Shown here piece after piece: positions 34,232 through 42,728 of a stretch of DNA of 64,000 nucleotides (position 1 is its first letter; every line of letters begins with the position of its first letter). The position numbers and the translations under genes were made by a program. Source of the stretch: JAXMCI01 sp046349435 (GTDB lineage Bacteria > Pseudomonadota > Alphaproteobacteria > Dongiales > Dongiaceae); assembly GCA_046349435.1 (NCBI GenBank), contig JAXMCI010000032.1, positions 20,852-84,851 on the forward strand, read 5' to 3'. The notes beneath the pieces are model-generated. The model made no database searches. It was not told the DNA's origin and worked only from the letters and a program-made list of their open reading frames with translations.

Positions 34232-36244
34232 TCACTCCGGCAGGCCGGCCCTGCGCAGCAGCTCGCGCAGGCGCTCGACCTGGCGGGTGTCCTTGTAGAA
34301 GGTGCGCTCCGGGTTGGCCCACCGCGACAGGGTCGCCGCCGGGTCGAGCTCGAGGACCCGGTCGCGCGCCTGCCGCATCTCGGCTTCGTGCCCGAGCGCG
34401 GCGTGGGCAGCCGTCAGGTACAGCCGCACGAAGATGTGGCTGATGGTGCGCAGGCTCTCATAGGCGGCGATCGACTGGGCGTAGTGGCCGGCGTCGAACA
34501 AGGCCTGGGCGATCGATTCGACGTACCACTCCGGATGATGCGGGTTCAGCCGCATCGCCTTGCCGATCAGCTCGACCGCATCCTCCGCCTGGCCGGCATA
34601 GTTGAGGCAGGTCCCGAAATCCGCCATAACGTCGGCGTCGTTGGGATTGAGCTCGAGCGCCCGGCGATAGCCCTGCAGCCCCCGGTCGAACTGCCCGCGG
34701 TAGAAAAAGCAGGCGCCGAGCACGCCGTGCCCCCAGGCCTCGTCGTCATCGCGCTCGATGGCGAGCTCGGCGAACCGGAAGGCATCCGCCCAGGACCTCT
34801 CGACGTCCTCGGTCCAGCCGAAGAGCACGTCGAACAAATGCAGCCAGGCGATCTTGGCGATGGCGCGCCCGTAGCCGGGGTCGAGCTCCGCTGCCTTCTG
34901 GCAGAACTCGCGGGCCCGGGCGCAGTCGTCCTTGGTGAAGCGGGCGCTATGCTCGAGGCCGCGCAGGAAGTAGTCGCAGGCTTCCGGCTTGCGGTGGCCG
35001 ATCCCCTCGGGGCGCAGCCGCCATGCCTTGCGCAGCCGGCCGCCGAAGCCGGAGGCCAGGGTGCCGACGATCGTCTCCGTCACCTCGTCCTGCACGGCAA
35101 ACACGTCCTCGGTGCCGCGATCGTAGCGCTGCGCCCAAACGTGCTGCCCGGTAGCGCTGTCGATCAGCTGGGCCGAGACGCGCAGCCGGTCGCCCACCCT
35201 CTGGACGCTGCCGGTGAGCACGAAGCGCGCCCCGAGCTCGCGACCGACCTCCTGCGGCTCGGCGCCGCGGTTCTTGTAAGGGAAGGTCGAGTGCCCGGCG
35301 ATCACGATGAGATCGCGGAAGCGGGACAGGTTGTTGATGATGTTCTCGGCCAGCCCGTCGCCGAGATAGTCGTGATCGGAACCGTCGCTGCGGCTGACGA
35401 ACGGCACGACGGCGATCGATGGGCCCGGCAGCTCCGGCGGCGGCCGGCCGCCGCCGGGCGGACCGCCGACGCCATTGACCGAGCTCACCATGTGCGGCGG
35501 CTCGCGCACGAAGCGCCCGCTGCGCACCCGGCTGATCAACTCTTCCGTCTCCTTCGAGGGTACCGCATCGAGCGTCCGGGACAGTGCCTCGCGAAGCAGC
35601 TCATATTGCCGCATGGCGGCGGCGACGTCACCATGATTTGCATAGTTAATGATGCGCGAGCGGTGCGCAATCTCGCTGGCGGGATCTAGATTGAGCAGGC
35701 ATTGCGCAAGTTCTGCGGCCCATTCCCATTTTTTGTGGGCGGTGGCGTCGGTCATCTTTTCCTCGATCGCCGCAGAATAGCGGCGACGCAGCGCGGCACG
35801 CTCGAAGAACAGCCATTCGTCGAATTGCGGATCGATGCCGTCGAGATTGGTCAGCAGATCCCCGGACCAGGCCGGGACCGAGGTCCGCATGATGCCCGGC
35901 TGCATGGCACGCTGCACGAGCTCCTCTGCATCGATGCTGACCAGCTCCGGGATCAGCCCCACCTCCTCGCCCGCCGTGGTCAGTATCGTCGCGCTGCCGC
36001 GCTTGAAGGTCGCGCGGATCTCGGTCAGGCAGGTGCGAAGGCTGGCCTGCGCCTGGGCCTGGCCACGATCGCTCCACAGCACGCCCATCAGCTGCTGCCG
36101 GGTCACCACGCGGGCGGGCTGCAGCGCGACATAGGCGAGCAACCCCTGTGCCTTGCTGCCGCGCGGCGTCATGGCGTCGCCGCTGGCCGAGACCAGCGAG
36201 AAGGTGCTGAGCAGCCTGATCCGTACCTGCTTGTCTGCGCGCAT
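34232..36244 (-). CDS. Transcriptional regulator: SARP-like winged helix, BTAD, TolB-like and TPR domains
   Basis: This protein of about 670 aa begins with a winged-helix domain resembling SARP/OmpR C-termini (RIRLLSTFSLVSASGDAMTPRGSKAQ... then LMGVLWSDRGQAQAQASLR). A bacterial transcriptional activation domain follows (to about 250), then a TolB/FlgO-like segment (SIAVVPFVSRSDGSDHDYL; FVLTGSVQRVGDRLRVSAQL) and TPR helices (GYRRALELNPNDADVMADFG). A GTG at 36274 would add ten residues. It is divergent from the split-quinoprotein operon, with a shared 375-base gap, so it most likely controls that operon. Confidence 0.82.
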   Translation of the reverse strand: MRADKQVRIRLLSTFSLVSASGDAMTPRGSKAQGLLAYVALQPARVVTRQQLMGVLWSDRGQAQAQASLRTCLTEIRATFKRGSATILTTAGEEVGLIPELVSIDAEELVQRAMQPGIMRTSVPAWSGDLLTNLDGIDPQFDEWLFFERAALRRRYSAAIEEKMTDATAHKKWEWAAELAQCLLNLDPASEIAHRSRIINYANHGDVAAAMRQYELLREALSRTLDAVPSKETEELISRVRSGRFVREPPHMVSSVNGVGGPPGGGRPPPELPGPSIAVVPFVSRSDGSDHDYLGDGLAENIINNLSRFRDLIVIAGHSTFPYKNRGAEPQEVGRELGARFVLTGSVQRVGDRLRVSAQLIDSATGQHVWAQRYDRGTEDVFAVQDEVTETIVGTLASGFGGRLRKAWRLRPEGIGHRKPEACDYFLRGLEHSARFTKDDCARAREFCQKAAELDPGYGRAIAKIAWLHLFDVLFGWTEDVERSWADAFRFAELAIERDDDEAWGHGVLGACFFYRGQFDRGLQGYRRALELNPNDADVMADFGTCLNYAGQAEDAVELIGKAMRLNPHHPEWYVESIAQALFDAGHYAQSIAAYESLRTISHIFVRLYLTAAHAALGHEAEMRQARDRVLELDPAATLSRWANPERTFYKDTRQVERLRELLRRAGLPE

Positions 36245-36619
36245 CGCAACATCCGGATCACGAGCCGGCGCCACGACGACACTATCTGCCGCTCGCGACA
36301 GAACGATGCCGTTCAGCGCCTGACAAGACGGTTATCCTATCAGCATCTCCACGACGCGGCAATGCGCCGATGTTGACGCTTCGCGCGGGACTTCGAAGAC
36401 TGATCTGCCGGCGAGATCACGGAGCGCGTACCGGAACTCTCTTAGTCCTGGAGCGTGACACACTTGGAACTTCCTAAGATGATACAATTGCGCTAGAGTG
36501 CGACGCAGGGGATACACTTTATCCTATCCCGGAACACAGATTGCGCGCGAGCCCACAGGAATGCAGTGGTGCGCTTCCCGACTGCGGGAAGTCGCCCATG
36601 GGATGAAGGACAACACGCC
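36245..36619. promoter_or_regulatory. Divergent regulatory region between the SARP-like regulator and the quinoprotein operon
   Basis: This gap of about 375 bases is richer in A/T than its neighbours and has no convincing gene. The ten-base sequence TTATCCTATC occurs twice in the same orientation, at 36332-36341 and 36519-36528. SARP-type regulators bind direct repeats, so these are candidate sites. An imperfect promoter candidate for the plus-strand operon is TTGCGC (36488) with ATACAC/TTTATCCT about 18-25 bases later. GAAGGA at 36604 precedes the first operon start at 36620. Confidence 0.45.
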
Positions 36620-38308
36620 ATGGAAGCGGCCGCCAAGAAGAACGGAGCGGGCGAGCAGACGGCCGGGAAGGACGCCCCGGCAGCCCCCGTCCGCCTGCTG
36701 GAGATCCACTTCCGTCCGCCCCTGGCCATCGCCCGGGTGGGCGGCAGCGACACGCCTCTCGACAGCTTTCGCTGGGTTTCAGATCGCGCCATCCACGGCG
36801 CTCACCGCACCGTCGTCCGCCCGGCCGACAGCCTGCGAGTGCAGCCCGACGGCAGCCTCAGCGTCTACCGGCCGTCGGACATCCAGTTTCGCGACGGCGA
36901 GAAGCTGCGGCCTGTCGCGCCCTTCTTCGAGCTGTGGGCGACGGTGCGGCGCGCCGGGGTCGTCGCCGAGGAACCCCTGACGCTGGACCTGCTGCACCAG
37001 CTCCGCGCCTTGCCCACGAATCTCGAATACAGCATCACGGTCGCCAACCGGAAGGCGCAGCGGAGAACCCGCGCTGCGGAGTGCGCCTTCATCGCCCGCG
37101 CGACCGTGGGCGGCGACGACCATGACCGCAAGGAGCTGCGCGCGGCGAGCCCGCATCGCCCCGACAAGGTGCCGCTGGTCGCCGCCGACCGGCCGATCCC
37201 GCTGGGCTGGTTCCAGGTGATCCGGCCGACATCGTCGGGGCCGGGCGCGGTCGACCTCTCGGTGCAGCGCGTCCGCTTCACCCCGGCGACCGGCCAGGTG
37301 TACGGACCGCCGGCTGCCGATATCGGCCCATCCTCGCCGCTCGAGCCTGGCCAGGCGCTCGCTGCCGTCACGCTGGGCGGGCGCATCCACGAGATCGTGC
37401 CCAAGCAGAACCGGATCCTCAATACCGGAACGCCCTGGTCCAGCTATCGGTTCAGCGCGCCCGGCCAGGCGGATCCGCTACCCTCCGACACCTACGACGG
37501 CTCGCACCTCGGCGACGATCTCTGCTTCGGCGTGGTGGACGATACCTGCGACGGCGTGATCGAGGCGCAGCTGGTGATCGGCGGCCGTCGATTCACCGCA
37601 AGCGCCAGGGTGCTGGCGACCAACCCCGACTACGCGCCGGACCGCCGGCACATCTACTCGCTGGCCGACGATCTCGCCGACCGCGACCCGCCGGAACCCG
37701 AGAGCCGTGTTCCCTCCGAGCTGATGGAGGACGTCGCCAACCTGTTCGAGCGCGTCCTCGAGACCGCCTCGAGCATCAACCTCGACGCGACGCGCGCGCA
37801 TCTGATCCTGGATGACGAGACCGGCAATCCACCGGGACAGCCGAAGCAGGGACCGGACAGCATGACCGCGGCCGATACGCCCTTTGTCGACCTGACGCCT
37901 GCGCTCCTGCCGGACGCGACCGGGAACAACCTGCCACACGACCGGCTGCGCTATGCCGACATGGTCGGGCCGGCGCACGAGAAGCTGGCCGACTTCGACA
38001 CGCTGATGGACTTCCTGCGGCAGCGGGCGCCGCATGTGCGGCGGCTGCTGCGCCCGCCCTACGGGCGCTTCTCCGAGCTTCCCGAGGCGCTCCCGGCCGG
38101 CCCCAACGATGACTTCCGCGACCCGCGGGTGCCGCGCGACCGGCGCTACGACATGCGAATGCCGCCCTACATGCGCGACAGCGACGCGGGGGCCTTGTCG
38201 CTGACCTGGCGCCAGTACAACGCCGTGATGGCGCTGCTGCAGATACTGGCGGACCAGCCCGGCCCAGGCGGCCGGGCTGCCCCGGGCCTGCCGAGGAAGG
38301 AGAGCTGA
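36620..38308 (+). CDS. LodA-like quinoprotein, N-terminal-half protein
   Basis: This 562-aa protein matches the N-terminal half of LodA/GoxA-type amino acid oxidases. IHFRPPLAIARVGGS at 29-43 is the family start motif, FRDGEKLRPVAPFFELWA follows near 94, GWFQVIRP near 195, and ASARVLATNPDYAPD near 328. The C-terminal RMPPYMRDSD...LSLTWRQYNAVMALL (about 513-540) corresponds to the LodA region just before the cofactor cysteine. The cofactor half is encoded by the next gene. ATG 36620 is preferred (GAAGGA site); a GTG at 36566 is also in frame. No signal peptide is seen. Confidence 0.72.
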   Translation: MEAAAKKNGAGEQTAGKDAPAAPVRLLEIHFRPPLAIARVGGSDTPLDSFRWVSDRAIHGAHRTVVRPADSLRVQPDGSLSVYRPSDIQFRDGEKLRPVAPFFELWATVRRAGVVAEEPLTLDLLHQLRALPTNLEYSITVANRKAQRRTRAAECAFIARATVGGDDHDRKELRAASPHRPDKVPLVAADRPIPLGWFQVIRPTSSGPGAVDLSVQRVRFTPATGQVYGPPAADIGPSSPLEPGQALAAVTLGGRIHEIVPKQNRILNTGTPWSSYRFSAPGQADPLPSDTYDGSHLGDDLCFGVVDDTCDGVIEAQLVIGGRRFTASARVLATNPDYAPDRRHIYSLADDLADRDPPEPESRVPSELMEDVANLFERVLETASSINLDATRAHLILDDETGNPPGQPKQGPDSMTAADTPFVDLTPALLPDATGNNLPHDRLRYADMVGPAHEKLADFDTLMDFLRQRAPHVRRLLRPPYGRFSELPEALPAGPNDDFRDPRVPRDRRYDMRMPPYMRDSDAGALSLTWRQYNAVMALLQILADQPGPGGRAAPGLPRKES

Positions 38309-38309
38309 G

Positions 38310-40022
38310 ATGCGCCGCGAGGGCAAGATCATCCCGCGCAACCTGACCGCGCGAGCCGCCTACCAGGTGCCCGGCAATCCGACGACCAGCCGGCCGGAGG
38401 ATGCCGTCGCCAACTGCTTCCCCGGCCTGGAGATCGACGTGCGAAACCTGGACCGGCGCTTCTTTCCCGGCTTGGTGTTCGACTTCGTCTATGGCGACAG
38501 CAGCGAGAACGGCGCAAGGCTCAGCTATCTCGACCCCCTGCTGGATCCCGACCTGCAGCGCGAGGCCGGCTGGGCACGCACGCTGTTCCAGCAGCTGACC
38601 GACACCTACAAGGCTCCGCTGGAAGCGGATACCTGGTACCTGCAATGGATCGAGCTGCAGGGCCATCGCATCGGCCTGGTGCGCCCCGACGGAACGCCGC
38701 TGCACGGGCTGCTGGTCTGGCGCATCGTGCGCAGCCTCGACCCCGGCGACACGCCGCTCAGGATCGGGCTGCGGCGGCGCGGCGGCGAGGCTGGCGAGAT
38801 CGAGCTCGAAGGGCGCCGGCGGCAGTACAGCGATCCGCGGAGCGGCACGATCAGTCGTGCCTTCGAGCCGGGCGAGCTGACCCAGAGCCTGTGCTCGCCA
38901 TGGCAGCACGACTTCCAGGAATGCCTCTGCCACTACTGGGCGAGCAATCATCCCGATATCGTCTATGGTGAGGTGCCGATCGGCGAGGCGACCCTGCCGG
39001 GCGGCCTGCCCAGGGACCCCGAACGGGCCAACACCCGCATCGACTGGCTGCGCGCCAGCCGCTCGCCGGGCATGGCTGCCGCCGCCCTGGCGACGACTCC
39101 GGCGAACCGGCCCTACCGCATGGACCATCACGAGATCAACCGGGCCTGGCAGACATTGAACGTCGTGCTGGAGGGCCGCGAGATCGCCGACCGCTACGTG
39201 CCGCCGACCTTTGAGCGGGCCGAGCCCTTCGAGAGGCCGGAGCAGCTCGTGGAGCGCATCGTGCAGGTCCTGGCGCCGCTCGAGATGGCGCTGACGGTGG
39301 AGTACCTCTATGCCCGCTTCTCACTGCTCTCGCCCGACCAGGCGGCGAGCCGCGGCGGCCCGGCGCTCGCCGAGGACGTGACCTTCGTCCGCCAGGAGCT
39401 GATGCTGATCGCGGTCAGCGAGATGCAGCACCTGCACTGGGCCAACCAGCTGCTCTGGCAGATCGAGGAATCCGGGATCATTCCGGGCTTCAAGTATCGG
39501 CCCGTGCTGGATCAGGCCAAGGACGTCCCGAAAGGCGACGGCACGATGCGCGCTCACCAGCTGCGGCGCCTGGACCAGGATACCCTGGACGACTTCATCG
39601 GGGCGGAGCATCCGAGCGGCGGCATCGACGGCGCCTACGCGCGGGTCATCGCTACGCTGCGCGGCGACCGCCGCTACGCCCCGCACATGGTCGAGCTCGC
39701 CGAGCGCATCGCCAGCGACGGGATGCGGCACGAGAGCCGCTTCATGAACATCCAGGAGCGGCTTCGCAGCTACGCCGGCGATGCAGCGCCCTTTCCCTAT
39801 CTGCGGGAGCTTCGGATCGGCACGGAAGCCGAGGCGCGGCCGGCCTGCGACAAGTTCCGGGAGATCATCGAGAACCTGCAGATGGCCTATGGCGCTTTCG
39901 ACTCGCACATCGACGACGAGGTGCAGCGGGCGCGAGCCGCGATGACCGAGCTGCTGACGATCGGCGAGGAGCTGGCAGAGCGGGGCGTCGGCATTCCATT
40001 CTACCCGTGGCCGCAATGCTGA
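38310..40022 (+). CDS. LodA-like quinoprotein, cofactor half, fused to a ferritin-like domain
   Basis: This 570-aa protein resumes where the previous one stops. Residues about 25-60 read VANCFPGLEIDVRNLDRRFF, matching the LodA segment that supplies the cofactor cysteine (candidate C36). ELTQSLCSPWQHDFQE near 189-204 matches the segment with the cofactor tryptophan (candidate W198), followed by CHYWASNHPDIV. A LodA-type C-terminal motif (INRAWQTLNVV ... YVPPTFERAE) ends near 305. Residues about 312-500 form a ferritin-like four-helix domain (LAPLEMALTVEYL; VRQELMLIAVSEMQHLHWAN; ASDGMRHESRF) with Glu/His spacing suited to a metal pair. It starts one base after the previous stop, with its own AAGGAG. 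Confidence 0.72.
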   Translation: MRREGKIIPRNLTARAAYQVPGNPTTSRPEDAVANCFPGLEIDVRNLDRRFFPGLVFDFVYGDSSENGARLSYLDPLLDPDLQREAGWARTLFQQLTDTYKAPLEADTWYLQWIELQGHRIGLVRPDGTPLHGLLVWRIVRSLDPGDTPLRIGLRRRGGEAGEIELEGRRRQYSDPRSGTISRAFEPGELTQSLCSPWQHDFQECLCHYWASNHPDIVYGEVPIGEATLPGGLPRDPERANTRIDWLRASRSPGMAAAALATTPANRPYRMDHHEINRAWQTLNVVLEGREIADRYVPPTFERAEPFERPEQLVERIVQVLAPLEMALTVEYLYARFSLLSPDQAASRGGPALAEDVTFVRQELMLIAVSEMQHLHWANQLLWQIEESGIIPGFKYRPVLDQAKDVPKGDGTMRAHQLRRLDQDTLDDFIGAEHPSGGIDGAYARVIATLRGDRRYAPHMVELAERIASDGMRHESRFMNIQERLRSYAGDAAPFPYLRELRIGTEAEARPACDKFREIIENLQMAYGAFDSHIDDEVQRARAAMTELLTIGEELAERGVGIPFYPWPQC

Positions 40023-41346
40023 TCGAGCCCGACGGCCGGACCGCGGACCTCGCCCGCCCCATCGGCGCCGACTACCACGCCGTCGACACCGGCTGCGGTC
40101 CGCACCTGCTGGTCGTCGACGGCTCGCAGCTCTTCGCCCTGGACGACGACCTTGCGGCGCGCCTCGGCGGGCTCGGCCGGCCGGAGCTCGAGGCGCTGCT
40201 GGCCGAGGCCGGAGTGCGGCTCGGCGGCTTCGTGCGCGACGAGCCGCTGCCCGACCCGCCGATCCGGGCCTTGTCGCTGGCCGTGGCCGAGCGCTGCAAC
40301 CTCGGCTGCACCTATTGCTACGCCGAGGGCGGCAGCTTCGGCGGAGCCGCTCGGGCGATGGGCTGGAACACCGCCAAGCGCTCGGTCGCCAGGCTGTTGG
40401 CCGCGGCAGCCCCGGGCGAGCGGGTCAATCTCGGCTTCCTGGGTGGCGAGCCGCTGGCCAATCGGCCGCTCATCCGGCGCGCCACGCGCCTCGCCGCCGG
40501 CCTTGCGCGGCGCCGCGGCGTGGCGATCGGCTTCTCGATCACCACCAACGGCACCCTGCTGCGCGAGGACGACGCGGCCTTCTTCGCCCGCCACGGCTTC
40601 TCCGTGACGGTGAGTCTCGACGGCATCGGCGCCGTCCATGACCGGCTGCGTCCCGCCAAGGGCGGACGGGGCACCTACCAGCGCATCCTGCGCAATATCC
40701 GTCCGCTGCTGGCGACTCCGGGCCGGCTGCAGGTCTCCGCCCGGGTCACGGTGACGCCGCGCAATCTCGACCTGCGCGAGACGCTCGACGGGCTCGCGGA
40801 CCTCGGCTTCCACAGCGTCGGCTTCTCGCCGATGCTGGCCTCGCCGGGCCAGCGCGACCAGATGGAGGATAGCGACCTCGACCGGCTGCTCGAGCAGATG
40901 ATCGATTGCGGGCGCGAGTTCGAGCGGCGCATGCTCGCCGCGCAGCCCTACCCGTTCGCCAACCTGCAGACCGCGCTGCGCGAGATCCACCGCGGCACCC
41001 ATCGGCCCTATCCCTGCGGTGCCGGCGCCGGTTACCTCGGCGTCGATGCCGGGGGCGAGCTGTTCGCTTGCCATCGTTTCGTCGGCGACCCGGCGGGCGC
41101 TCTCGGCGACGTCGCGAGCGGCGTCGACCGCGAGCGGCAGCGCCGCTGGCTGGCCGAGCGCCGGGTCGAGCGGCAGCTTCCCTGCCAAAGCTGCTGGGCG
41201 CGCTATCTCTGCGGCGGTGGCTGCCACTACGAGGTGCTGCACCGCGGCCGCCCGGCCTGCGACTATATCCGCGGCTCGACTATGCGCTGGGCGCCTATGC
41301 CCGGCTGTCGCAGAAGCGGCCGGAGCTGTTCCTGTCCCCGGCATGA
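40016..41346 (+). CDS. QhpD-like radical SAM/SPASM protein maturase, frameshifted near the 3' end
   Basis: This radical SAM protein has the cluster motif CNLGCTYC (C94, C98, C101), FLGGEPLAN, VTVSLDGIGAVHDRLRP, and a SPASM-type C-terminus with PCGAGAGYLGVDAGGELFACHRF (in part), CQSCWARYLCGGGCHYE and ACDYIRG. This is the pattern of QhpD, which forms Cys-to-acidic thioether links in quinohemoprotein amine dehydrogenase. After YIRG (about 41275) the conserved ending LDYALGAYARLSQKRP continues in another frame to the stop at 41346. As sequenced, the frame instead runs to 41593 through the next gene. Start ATG 40016 overlaps the preceding stop. Confidence 0.8.
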
Positions 41347-42728
41347 GCGCTTCCGGCAAGGCGCCCGTCTGCGTCCTCGGCGGCGGCCCGGCGGGTGCCG
41401 TGGCCGCTGCCCGGCTCGCCGAGCTCGGGCACGAGGTGATCCTGCTTCACGCGGCCCGGCGGCAGCGACATGCCCGAGCGGAGTCGCTGGCACCCTCGGT
41501 GCCCCCGCTGCTCGCTTCGGTGGGACTGGAGGAGGCCGCGCACGCCGCGACAATTCCGGGCAGCGGGCGCTCGCTCGTCCTCTGGGAGGGTGAGGAAGAA
41601 CGGCGGGACGGCAGCCCGACGATCGATCGCGACCGGTTCGACCAGGCGCTGCGGGCCGCCGCCCGCGACGCCGGCGCCGTGGTCGTCGCCCCGGCCCGGG
41701 GCCGTGCGATTCGCCGTCATGACGGCCGCGGGTGGCAGGTCGAGCTGCGGAGGCCGCGCAGCCGCGCCCTGCTCGAGACCGGCTTCCTGGTGGACGCCAG
41801 GGGCCGGCGGCCCGGCATCGGCGCGGTCGCGGCGCCGCCGACCGTGGCCCTCACCGGCCACTGGCCACGCGAAGAGGCGCTCGGTCCGGAGACCCGCATC
41901 GAGGCCCTGGAGGAGGGCTGGCTCTGGGGCACGGTGCGCGCCGATGGCGGCTGCTCAACCACCGCCTTTCTCGACCCGGCGCGGGTGGCCGGCCTGCCGA
42001 CGGCGGCCCGTTGTCGCCTCCTGCGCCGCCTGCTGGCCGCCTCCCGCCTGCTCTCCGGCATCGCTGATCTGGCGGCGGAGCCCGCGCTCGAGATGCGTGA
42101 CGCCACGCCGCGCCTGGCAGCGGATCTGGCCGGCCCGGACTTCATCCGGGTCGGCGAGGCCGCCCTCGCGTCCGACCCGCTCTGCGCGCAGGGCGTGCGT
42201 GCCGCCGTCCAATCCGCGCTCCAGGCGGCGGCCGTCATTCACACGATCCTGAGCAGGCCTGCCGATGCCGGTCTCGCCGTCGGCTTCTACGGCGAGCGCC
42301 AGCGGCGCAGCGCATCCCTGGGCCGCGGCAATGCGGCTCGGCTCTATGCGGCTGCGGCGCAGCGGCACGGAACGGGATTCTGGTCGTGCCGCGCGGCCGG
42401 CGCCGAGCCGACCGCGGCGCCCCCGGCCGCACCACGGGTGCCGCTGCGGATCGCGCCCGCGCCGGCGCTCCGTATCCTCGAGGTCCCCGTCATCCAGGGC
42501 GGCTGCTGGATCGAGCGCGCCCGCGCCGTCAGCCACCCCGCACTGCCGGAACCCGTCTTCTGTCTCGGGAGCACTCCGCTGGCGCCACTGCTGGACGCGG
42601 TGCGTCACGGGCTCGGGACCGAGCGGCTGCTCGATCTCTGGTCGCAGCGCGTCTCGCCCGCGATCGCCCGGCAGATCCTGCACTGGATGCTTGGCAGCGG
42701 CTTGCTGGTGGCGGCCCCGGCAGCATAG
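41343..42728 (+). CDS. LodB/QhpG-like FAD-dependent monooxygenase
   Basis: This 461-aa flavoprotein begins with VCVLGGGPAGAVAAARLAEL, the FAD dinucleotide motif. PTIDRDRFDQALRAAARDAG and FLVDARGRRPGI are typical of tryptophan halogenase-like and LodB/QhpG-like enzymes. SDPLCAQGVRAAVQSAL near 280 corresponds to the second flavin motif. LodB and QhpG hydroxylate the precursor tryptophan during CTQ formation. The last 110 residues (about 350-461, PLAPLLDAVRHGLGTERLLDLW ... HWMLGSGLL, in part) look like a winged-helix or PqqD-like add-on. The start overlaps the expected radical SAM stop (ATGA). Confidence 0.78.
   Translation: MSASGKAPVCVLGGGPAGAVAAARLAELGHEVILLHAARRQRHARAESLAPSVPPLLASVGLEEAAHAATIPGSGRSLVLWEGEEERRDGSPTIDRDRFDQALRAAARDAGAVVVAPARGRAIRRHDGRGWQVELRRPRSRALLETGFLVDARGRRPGIGAVAAPPTVALTGHWPREEALGPETRIEALEEGWLWGTVRADGGCSTTAFLDPARVAGLPTAARCRLLRRLLAASRLLSGIADLAAEPALEMRDATPRLAADLAGPDFIRVGEAALASDPLCAQGVRAAVQSALQAAAVIHTILSRPADAGLAVGFYGERQRRSASLGRGNAARLYAAAAQRHGTGFWSCRAAGAEPTAAPPAAPRVPLRIAPAPALRILEVPVIQGGCWIERARAVSHPALPEPVFCLGSTPLAPLLDAVRHGLGTERLLDLWSQRVSPAIARQILHWMLGSGLLVAAPAA

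Noticed and set aside
36566..36619. GTG start 18 codons upstream for the LodA-like first gene
   Set aside because: ATG 36620 has a better ribosome-binding site and the extra residues are not conserved in the family.
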